From: Nitrospiraceae bacterium
Lineage (GTDB): Bacteria; Nitrospirota; Nitrospiria; Nitrospirales; Nitrospiraceae
Length of the DNA: 7,379 bases
NCBI GenBank assembly: GCA_005800255.1
Contig: SYGW01000067.1
Location: forward strand, 1-7,379
Reading direction: 5' to 3'
Shown here: in pieces, positions 1-5,381 of the stretch
Position numbering within the stretch: position 1 is the stretch's first letter
Layout: the number at the start of each line of letters is the position of its first letter
Notes under the pieces: generated by a model
Database searches by the model: none
What the model was told of the DNA's origin: nothing
What the model saw: the letters and a program-made list of their open reading frames with translations, nothing else
Made by a program: the position numbers and the translations under genes

Positions 1-386
1 AAGCGCGGACGCAACTGACCGATTATCTGGCGGGCACACGAACATCGTTCGATCTGCTGCTGGACCTGTCACGAGGGACGAGTTTTCAGCGGAAGGTCTG
101 GCGAGTTCTCCAGCAGATCTCCTACGGCCAGCTGCGGTCCTATCAATGGGTGGCTCTCCGAGTGGGGGGCAGGCAGTATGCCCGCGCCGTCGGCAATGCC
201 GTGGGGGCGAATCCGATGCCGATCCTGGTCCCGTGCCATCGGATCGTGGCGCAGGATCAGTCGCTTGGAGGGTTCTCGGGCGGCTTGCCCGTGAAACGAA
301 AACTGCTCACGCTCGAAAGAACCTTGGCGCAGGTAAGACCGGGAAAAACGGCACGCCGCTCAAGTCTGTCTCGCGGAGACCGATAG
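1..386 (+). CDS. ogt: Methylated-DNA--protein-cysteine S-methyltransferase (Ogt/MGMT), 3' part
   Basis: The protein repairs O6-alkylguanine (and O4-alkylthymine) in DNA by moving the alkyl group irreversibly to its own cysteine. The reading frame is open from base 3, so the 5' end lies outside the window; 127 residues are visible and the family usually has about 160-180. The complete C-terminal DNA-binding domain is present: FQRKVW, then a YGQ..SY stretch (family IPYG, here ISYG), then the ARAVG segment with the arginine finger, then the active-site motif PCHRIV. The acceptor cysteine codon is 234-236. The following GGFSGG and KRKLL..E segments match the family C-terminus. A basic tail of about 20 residues follows before the TAG at 384-386. 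The family assignment is firm. The choice between Ogt and the C-terminal domain of an Ada-type fusion cannot be settled without the upstream sequence. Confidence 0.93.
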   Translation, partial: ARTQLTDYLAGTRTSFDLLLDLSRGTSFQRKVWRVLQQISYGQLRSYQWVALRVGGRQYARAVGNAVGANPMPILVPCHRIVAQDQSLGGFSGGLPVKRKLLTLERTLAQVRPGKTARRSSLSRGDR

Positions 387-406
387 AAGGATCAGAGGAG
401 CAGATA

Positions 407-435
407 TCGTCAGATAGATCCACATCTGCTATATT
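407..435 (+). promoter_or_regulatory. Possible sigma70-like promoter upstream of the unknown gene
   Basis: A -10-like TATATT at 430-435 (5 of 6 consensus bases) lies 17 bases after a weak -35-like TCGTCA at 407-412 (4 of 6). It sits in the 84-base gap between ogt and the next plus-strand gene. Transcription would start near 442, giving about a 29-base leader to the ATG at 471. A 7-base inverted repeat, AGCAGAT at 399-405 and ATCTGCT at 424-430, straddles the -35 element. Matches this good occur by chance, so this is only a candidate. Confidence 0.25.
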
Positions 436-470
436 GAGGTGAAACGTTTTCGAAGATGCGAGAGGTGGGA

Positions 471-1037
471 ATGGGAACGCAAGTTTCGCCACGGCATCCG
501 CTTCGTCAGTTGTTTGGCGCCCTCACTGAGAAGAGCTTTGCGGAACATCTCGGGTGGCCAGACCCCAACGTCACCGGCTACGTCTCCAACCTGCTTGTCG
601 ACTTTACTCATACCGATCAGCTCTATAAAATCAGAAACCAGGAAGACCGGCCGGTCGATACGGTGGTGGACCTCTTGTTTGAATCGGAAGTCTTGCTGGG
701 AGCCCAGTCGATGGAGCGCGAGCGGGATGTGCATCAGCATATCGGCGACTTCACGCTCTTCATGGCGGGACTGTTCCCGGAATATCTGCGCCGCCTCAAG
801 ACGAGCGGGTTGATTTACCATAAGGATTTTCTCGTGGACTATATGAAGACGGGCAAGCGCTCCTATGGGATTGTCGCGCAAATGGCGGACAGCCCGTCAG
901 GGGAAGACATGCCTCTGTTCCGGACACTCTCGGAGAACTTCGAGCTCTGTGTCACAGGGCTGGGGTTTGTGCGGTCCGATCTGGACCGGATGAGAGATCC
1001 GGCGTACCGGCAGGTTCGGGACCTTCTCCTCAATTGA
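471..1037 (+). CDS. Conserved-looking protein of unknown function
   Basis: I cannot assign a function. The product is about 188 residues from the ATG at 471, soluble, with no signal peptide, membrane segment or cysteine cluster, and probably mostly helical. Segments that look conserved are RHPLRQLF near the N-terminus, GYVSNLLVDFTH with YKIRN at about residues 36-56, HIGDFTLFMAGLFPE at about 90-104, then VDYMKTGKRSYGIVA and a final FELCVTGLGFV. They resemble an uncharacterised family I associate with Nitrospirae, Acidobacteria and Myxobacteria; that is a recollection, not a search result. Conserved-looking His and Asp residues (H47, D49, H88, H90, D93) could in principle bind metal, but this is speculation. 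I chose 471 because GAGG at 462-465 is spaced 5 bases from it. The upstream in-frame ATG at 456 is possible, with GAGGTGA at 436-442 at a poor 13-base spacing. Its TGA at 1035-1037 overlaps the next start. Confidence 0.82.
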   Translation: MGTQVSPRHPLRQLFGALTEKSFAEHLGWPDPNVTGYVSNLLVDFTHTDQLYKIRNQEDRPVDTVVDLLFESEVLLGAQSMERERDVHQHIGDFTLFMAGLFPEYLRRLKTSGLIYHKDFLVDYMKTGKRSYGIVAQMADSPSGEDMPLFRTLSENFELCVTGLGFVRSDLDRMRDPAYRQVRDLLLN

Positions 1038-1963
1038 CCAAGCCCTCTTCTCTCATTCTTGCCCACGGAGGCGCCGGCCGCAAACGGATGACGCCGGCGC
1101 AGGCTACCTGTTTGTCCGATGCCCTCGTCATTGGCTATGCCATTCTTGAGCAGGGAGCCCCTGCCGCCATTGCCGTCGAATGCACGATCGGCCTCCTGGA
1201 GCAATCCGGGCTGTTCAATGCGGGGCGGGGCGCGCATCGCCAGTTGGACGGGGTGCAACGGATGGATGCCTCGATCATGGAAGGAGCCCGCCTCAAAGCC
1301 GGAGCCGTCGCGTCAATCGAAGGAATCCTGCATCCGATTACGGCGGCCCGCCTGGTCATGGAAGACACGAACCATGTCCTGCTCGCAGGCCCACCAGCCA
1401 CGGCATTCGCACATCATTGTAAACTTGAGCCCCTGCCGAAGGGGCCCTTGCTGAACCGGAGTGCCGGTCGGTCCCCTGTCTCACCGGCTGCCGCGCAGAC
1501 GAGGGAGCTCTATCGCGCAATGGTGAAATCGCAGCGGGCGGAGAAGGACCAGCATGGGACCGTGGGGGCGGTCGCGTTGGATCGGGCCGGGACAGTGGCG
1601 GCAGGGGCCTCGACCGGGGGCGTCGATTCGATGCTGCCGGGGCGGGTGGGGGACAGCCCGCTTATCGGCTGCGGCGTCTATGCCGACAATCAGAGCGGCG
1701 CTGTGTCGATGACCGGCATCGGCGAAGGCATCATCCGCCTTGTGCTCGCCAAGACCATATGCGATCGTCTGGCGACAGGGGCGAGCCCAACGGTTGCCGC
1801 CCGACAGGCGTTGCGCCTGCTGGTGTCTCGGATCAAGGGGTCTGCCGGAGCGTTAGTCCTCGCGCCGGACGGGCGATTTGCCATCAGGCATGTGACGCCT
1901 CACATGGCAGCCGGTTGGTGGAACGGGATCGGCTCGCCAAAAGTTCGAGGACAATTCCCATAA
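1034..1963 (+). CDS. iaaA: Isoaspartyl peptidase/L-asparaginase (Ntn-hydrolase, family T2)
   Basis: It hydrolyses isoaspartyl dipeptides (beta-aspartyl peptides) and asparagine, probably in the cytoplasm since no signal peptide is visible. The 309 residues match the plant-type/E. coli IaaA family (about 320). HGGAG is at 11-15, and LFNAGRG..LDG..MDASIMEG follows in the alpha part. The autocleavage and nucleophile site is HGTVGAVALD, with catalytic Thr176 (codon 1559-1561), so processing would give subunits of about 175 and 134 residues. STGG, PGRVGDSPLIG, YADN and MTGIGE then form the substrate pocket; the Arg and Asp of GRVGDSP are the expected alpha-carboxylate and amino ligands. The TTG at 1034 is chosen because the next in-frame ATG would remove HGGAG. 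It overlaps the preceding TGA in the four bases TTGA, which suggests translational coupling; no clear ribosome-binding site is seen. MTGIGE has Ile where E. coli has Thr (TGTGE), so exact substrate preference is uncertain. Confidence 0.93.
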   Translation: MTKPSSLILAHGGAGRKRMTPAQATCLSDALVIGYAILEQGAPAAIAVECTIGLLEQSGLFNAGRGAHRQLDGVQRMDASIMEGARLKAGAVASIEGILHPITAARLVMEDTNHVLLAGPPATAFAHHCKLEPLPKGPLLNRSAGRSPVSPAAAQTRELYRAMVKSQRAEKDQHGTVGAVALDRAGTVAAGASTGGVDSMLPGRVGDSPLIGCGVYADNQSGAVSMTGIGEGIIRLVLAKTICDRLATGASPTVAARQALRLLVSRIKGSAGALVLAPDGRFAIRHVTPHMAAGWWNGIGSPKVRGQFP

Positions 1964-2022
1964 AATATTCCCGCGGACCGGACAGTTTCCATGCGGTCGC
2001 AGCAGGCAGGGCTTCGGGGATT

Positions 2023-2739
2023 TTACGGCGCTGGATGGACGCGCTTCCCAGTAATCAGGCTCAGGATGCGATCGTGCCTGCGAGTCAGGGCCATGGTTTT
2101 TCGGATCGGATCGTACCGGCGCGGCGAGGGTAAAATGGCGGCCAGCCAGGCTGCCTCATCAGCCGTCAGGTCCTGCGAGGACTTCTGGAAGTGATGGCGG
2201 GCCGCCGCTTCAGCGCCGTAGACGCCCTGTCCCCATTCGGCGACGTTGAGATAGAGCTCGAGGATCCGCGCTTTCGTGAGTTGATGTTCGAGCGAGCGGG
2301 TGATCAGGGCTTCCCGCGCTTTTCGAAACAGGGACCGCTCAGACGAGAGATAGAGATTTTTGGCCAGCTGCTGAGTAATGGTGCTTCCGCCCCGCTTCAG
2401 TTCGCCCGCTTCGAGGTTGTACTTAGCGGCCTCCTTGATGCCTTCCCAGTCGAATCCTTCATGCGTGAAGAACGACGCATCTTCCGCCGCGACGACCGCC
2501 TGCCGGAGGTGCGGGGAGATCCGCGCGAGGGGCACCCAGATCCAATGGCGCCCGATCGTGAGGCCCTCCGCCTGGGCCTGGCGCGCGGTCATCAGGGCCG
2601 TCACGGACGGATTGGTTGTTCGCAAGGACGAGACGTCCGGCATGGTGAGCAGCCACACGAAGAGGAGCGCGCCGATCGGGAGGCCGAGACCGATGATCAG
2701 GAAGGCCTTCACGCGGGAGCGGGTGGTTGACTTCCGCAT
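2023..2739 (-). CDS. mtgA: Monofunctional biosynthetic peptidoglycan transglycosylase
   Basis: This GT51 enzyme polymerises lipid II into glycan strands on the periplasmic face of the inner membrane, and it has no transpeptidase domain. The 238-residue length fits MtgA. A basic N-terminus is followed by one membrane anchor at about residues 13-33. The GT51 motifs come in order: AAEDASFFTHEGFDW with catalytic Glu86, GGSTITQQLAKNLYL at 117-131, RKAREA with the second conserved Glu143, ILELYLN at 159-165, and EWGQGVYGAEAAA. The gene ends with TAA at 2023-2025, 59 bases from the convergent asparaginase gene, and diverges from engB across 74 bases. The ATG at 2737-2739 is chosen because the membrane anchor starts shortly after it. 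No Shine-Dalgarno sequence precedes it, and the likely promoter would give a leader of only about six bases. Confidence 0.95.
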   Translation of the reverse strand: MRKSTTRSRVKAFLIIGLGLPIGALLFVWLLTMPDVSSLRTTNPSVTALMTARQAQAEGLTIGRHWIWVPLARISPHLRQAVVAAEDASFFTHEGFDWEGIKEAAKYNLEAGELKRGGSTITQQLAKNLYLSSERSLFRKAREALITRSLEHQLTKARILELYLNVAEWGQGVYGAEAAARHHFQKSSQDLTADEAAWLAAILPSPRRYDPIRKTMALTRRHDRILSLITGKRVHPAP

Positions 2740-2751
2740 TAGAGGCTGCGT

Positions 2752-2780
2752 ATCACAGAGATCATGTGTCGTCGTGTCAA
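2752..2780 (-). promoter_or_regulatory. Sigma70-like promoter for mtgA
   Basis: Read on the minus strand, a perfect -35 TTGACA (plus-strand 2775-2780) is followed after exactly 17 bases by TGTGAT (2752-2757), a 4-of-6 match to the -10 consensus with the key first T and final AT. Transcription would start near 2745, about six bases before the mtgA ATG. The sequence and spacing are seen directly; activity is inferred. Confidence 0.45.
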
Positions 2781-2813
2781 TAACATGGTGTCTGATTGGT
2801 GAATGGGTAAGGC

Positions 2814-3410
2814 ATGAAAATTCTCACGGCAGAGTTTATCAGAAGTTGCGCGGGGCCAGAACAGTTTCTGCAGGGCGACCTTCCGGAAGTTGCCTTCATC
2901 GGGCGGTCGAACGTCGGCAAGTCCTCGCTCATCAACTCTCTCTTGCAGCGCAGGGGGCTGGCCAAGGTGAGCCGCACGCCTGGTAAGACCCGGCTGGTCA
3001 ATCTTTTTCGTGTCACCAGCGACGATCTCGGATTGGCGCGATTCGTGCTGGTGGATTTGCCGGGCTATGGCTATGCGAGGGTCTCGAAATCGCTGCGGGC
3101 GGAATGGGCGCCGCTGATCGAACAGTATCTTGACGGCAGCGAACAGTTGTGCGCGGTGGTGGTCCTGGTGGAAAGCCGGGTGGTGAGCGAGCAGGACCGG
3201 GAGACGATCGCCTGGCTGTTGTCCATCGGACGTCCGCCCATCGTGGTGGCGACGAAAGTCGATAAGTTGAAAATGAGCGAACGCATCAAGGCGCTGCGCC
3301 GGCTGCACGAAGGGCTAGGATTGACGGAGGAGGCTATTCCTTACTCGTCGACGACGGGCGAGGGGCGGGACCGGTTATGGGCGGCCCTGAAGGAGCGGAT
3401 TCGAACTTGA
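2814..3410 (+). CDS. engB: Ribosome biogenesis GTP-binding protein EngB (YihA/YsxC)
   Basis: This is a cytoplasmic TrmE-Era-EngA-EngB-Septin family GTPase that acts in late assembly of the 50S ribosomal subunit. The 198 residues are the usual EngB length. The GTP-binding motifs are all visible: G1 GRSNVGKSS at 30-38, G2 region RTPGKTR at 54-60, G3 DLPGYGYA at 81-88, G4 TKVDK at 147-151 and G5 SSTTGEG at 178-184. The sequence AEFIRSC at the start matches the family N-terminus, which supports the ATG at 2814. A purine-rich GGTAAGG lies immediately before the start but is too close to be a good ribosome-binding site. The gene diverges from mtgA. Its last 77 bases, encoding about the last 25 residues, are also coding on the opposite strand for the SurA-like protein. 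Confidence 0.96.
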   Translation: MKILTAEFIRSCAGPEQFLQGDLPEVAFIGRSNVGKSSLINSLLQRRGLAKVSRTPGKTRLVNLFRVTSDDLGLARFVLVDLPGYGYARVSKSLRAEWAPLIEQYLDGSEQLCAVVVLVESRVVSEQDRETIAWLLSIGRPPIVVATKVDKLKMSERIKALRRLHEGLGLTEEAIPYSSTTGEGRDRLWAALKERIRT

Positions 3411-4362
3411 TCTCGATATAGGCTTTATTCTTGAGCTCTGCCAGCCACGCCTGAAAGACGTCCTCGCTTTTCTGCTGAAAGACGAGTCCCTGGATTTCAG
3501 CGCGAACTTCCTCGTACGGCCGAAATTGTTTGGGCTGTTTGTCCTCCAGCCGCACGATATGGAATCCCTCTGAGGTTTCGATTGTGTCCGAGATGCCGCC
3601 TGGCACGAGTTTCGCGATGGCTCGCTCGATGCCGGGCAAGAGCTCTCCCTGCCGCACCAAACCCAAGCGTCCCCCCCGTGAGGCGTTGGGCCCGTCGGAA
3701 AAATGCAACGCCAGATCTTCGAAGGGCTCCCCCCGTTTGAGCAGGGCCGTGATCTCGGCCGCTTTGGCTTTCGCATCGGCCGTATCGTCAGGCGACCGGG
3801 GCTTGATGAGAATCTGGCTGAGGGTATATTCTTCCGGGAGCGCAAATCGGTCATGGTGTTCCTGGAAGTAGCGTTTCATGTCGGAGTCCGCGACCATCAC
3901 CCCGCTTCGCACTTCTCGGTCGACGACTTTGAGCAGGATCAGCTGTTCCCGGACATTTTTGAGGTTGGCCGGATTCGTTTCGTCGATCGTTTCCCCCTGC
4001 TGCTTCATCTGCTGAAGCGCCTGCCGGACCTCCTGATCGGAGACCTCGATTCCTTTAGCCTTGGCTTCCTGGAGCTGGAGTTTGCGCTCGATCATCGAGG
4101 TCAGTGCCATATATTCCACCGTCCTGAGCCGGTGCGTGCGGGCCTCGCCGCGATATTCCTTCTGGATCTGTTCCCGCTCCGGGGCCAGTTCTCGCTTCAT
4201 ATCGGACTGCATGATGAGGTCCGAATTGACGATGGCGACGATTCGGTCTTGTAGCTGCGCGGCTGAGAGGAGGGAGACCGGCGCGAGCAGCACCAGCGCG
4301 ACGAGGATTGCTTGGTGCAGTCTGGATAGGGGCCTCGCGATGAAGGGACGGTGCATGATCAT
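3334..4362 (-). CDS. surA: SurA-like periplasmic peptidyl-prolyl isomerase/chaperone
   Basis: A probable periplasmic chaperone for outer-membrane proteins. From the ATG at 4360-4362 it has 342 residues: a basic N-region, a hydrophobic core at about 18-33, and a likely signal peptidase I site after SAA (33-35). A helical SurA N-domain with the hallmark IVAIVNSDLI (41-50) follows, then one parvulin domain at about 177-275 containing SQIL, SRGGRLG and GFHIV. It then has a short helix and a proline-rich tail at about 322-342. E. coli SurA has two parvulin domains; only one is present here. A longer start (GTG at 4411-4413) is open but would put about 17 hydrophilic residues before the signal peptide; ATG at 4354-4356 is also possible. 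A -10-like TACAAT on the minus strand (4405-4410) fits the shorter starts but lacks a -35. The parvulin has Gln where the first conserved His is expected. The gene follows the parvulin lipoprotein and mfd, and its 3' end overlaps engB. Confidence 0.9.
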   Translation of the reverse strand: MIMHRPFIARPLSRLHQAILVALVLLAPVSLLSAAQLQDRIVAIVNSDLIMQSDMKRELAPEREQIQKEYRGEARTHRLRTVEYMALTSMIERKLQLQEAKAKGIEVSDQEVRQALQQMKQQGETIDETNPANLKNVREQLILLKVVDREVRSGVMVADSDMKRYFQEHHDRFALPEEYTLSQILIKPRSPDDTADAKAKAAEITALLKRGEPFEDLALHFSDGPNASRGGRLGLVRQGELLPGIERAIAKLVPGGISDTIETSEGFHIVRLEDKQPKQFRPYEEVRAEIQGLVFQQKSEDVFQAWLAELKNKAYIEIKFESAPSGPPITGPAPRPSSTSKE

Positions 4363-4464
4363 GGCTTTGAGTCTCGTGTCAGGCTGCTGATGAGGGTTCG
4401 AGGGATTGTACACGAATTGTGGATGGCTTGAGGAGTGTGAGCCTGGGGAATGTCCGTTGTCGGA

Positions 4465-5364
4465 TCAGTGGGTGACGACGTCGTCGGCGACATAGCGTGA
4501 GGCGTTGGCCAGACGGACGATGGCTTTCGCGCGGATATCCACGAGCGCGTCGTCAAACTGCTTTCGGCGTTTTTTGTTGAGCAGTTCCTGCCGGATGCGT
4601 TCCCGAATGGCCAAGTCCGCCTGGATGATTTCTTTGTCGAGGGCCGTAATCATGACGAGGTAATAGCCGGCATCCGTCTTGATTGGCGCACTGACCGTTC
4701 CCAGCTTGAGGGTCTGCAAGACCTCGTCGACTTCGGGAAGGACTAAATTCTTATGGTAGGGGCCGAGATTGCCCCCGTTAGATTTCGTTTTGTTGTCAAG
4801 GGAATAACGCTGCGCAAGTTTAGCGAAGTCGTTGCCCCGGTTGATCTGCACTTCGACATCCTTCGCGGCAGAATGGCTGGGGAGCAGCATTTGGGACACT
4901 TGCACCTTCAAGGGAGGCAGGAGTTCGTGGGCATGTTTTGCGTAAAAGGCTTCTAATTCTTCATCCGAGAGGTCGATCTTGGTTTTGACCAGGCTCTTGA
5001 GGAGCTCGTCGAGAATCAGTTGTTCCCGGTAACGCTGGGTCCGATCCCGAACGACGTCGGTTTGATCGATTCCTTGCTTGCGGGCTTCCTGCATCAGCAG
5101 TTCGCGGGTGATGAGTTCGTCGAGGAATCGGCGCTTTCCCCCTTCTTTCTCATACCGAGACCTGGTGGCGTTGGACAATTCTTCCCAGCGGGCTTCGAAT
5201 TCATTTTGCGTGATCTGCCGGCCGTTGACAAGGGCGACCGTGCCTTCTTCCGGTGGCGGCGTACAACCGGTAAGCGACAGGAGACTGCCGCCGATAGCCC
5301 AGGATAGCAAGGTGAGAAAATGGAAGATTGCAAAGTTTCCGGAAATGTTGGATGGTCGAGTCAT
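4465..5364 (-). CDS. Parvulin-type peptidyl-prolyl isomerase lipoprotein (PrsA/PpiC-like)
   Basis: A probable membrane-anchored periplasmic folding factor of 299 residues. A hydrophobic N-terminal segment ends in the lipobox LTGC, with lipidated Cys34, followed by a flexible TPPPEEG linker. The mature part starts with VALVNGRQIT, the SurA/PrsA N-domain hallmark, then a helical domain containing ELITRELLMQEARKQGI. A parvulin domain at about 152-245 has YS.D and GGNLG but SQML and GYYLV where the family usually carries the two conserved histidines, so isomerase activity is doubtful. Two basic helices end the protein. The ATG at 5362-5364 lies 17 bases after the mfd stop codon, which suggests one operon. 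No Shine-Dalgarno sequence is visible, so translation may depend on coupling to mfd. The gap to the SurA-like gene is 102 bases. The anchor (inner or outer membrane) cannot be read confidently. Confidence 0.9.
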   Translation of the reverse strand: MTRPSNISGNFAIFHFLTLLSWAIGGSLLSLTGCTPPPEEGTVALVNGRQITQNEFEARWEELSNATRSRYEKEGGKRRFLDELITRELLMQEARKQGIDQTDVVRDRTQRYREQLILDELLKSLVKTKIDLSDEELEAFYAKHAHELLPPLKVQVSQMLLPSHSAAKDVEVQINRGNDFAKLAQRYSLDNKTKSNGGNLGPYHKNLVLPEVDEVLQTLKLGTVSAPIKTDAGYYLVMITALDKEIIQADLAIRERIRQELLNKKRRKQFDDALVDIRAKAIVRLANASRYVADDVVTH

Positions 5365-5381
5365 AAGTCAATGAAACTTTG

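Noticed and set aside
429..881. Minus-strand open frame of 150 codons opposite the unknown gene.
   Set aside because: The plus-strand frame has a ribosome-binding site, motif-like blocks and a coupled stop-start overlap; the minus-strand frame has none of these.
1973..2000. Possible terminator hairpin between the convergent asparaginase and mtgA genes (GCGGACCG paired with CGGTCGC).
   Set aside because: The stem needs a bulged G, the loop is 13 bases and no T-run follows on either strand, so it is not a convincing rho-independent terminator.
2781..2786. TAACAT as a -10 box for engB.
   Set aside because: Only 4 of 6 bases match and there is no -35 element at a suitable distance. The engB promoter could not be identified.
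2191..2986. Overlapping plus-strand open frames of 179 and 202 codons.
   Set aside because: They are antisense to mtgA, with the longer one running out of frame into engB. Neither shows family features.
2739..3308. Open frame of 189 codons on the minus strand, rich in His, Gln and Arg.
   Set aside because: It is antisense to engB, whose GTPase motifs are complete; its composition is typical of a shadow frame.
3703..4254. Open frame of 183 codons on the plus strand.
   Set aside because: It is antisense to the SurA-like gene and shows no recognisable motif.
4405..4410. Minus-strand TACAAT as a -10 box for a separate promoter of the SurA-like gene.
   Set aside because: It matches the consensus at 5 of 6 bases, but no acceptable -35 element lies 16-18 bases upstream and there is no proper extended -10.
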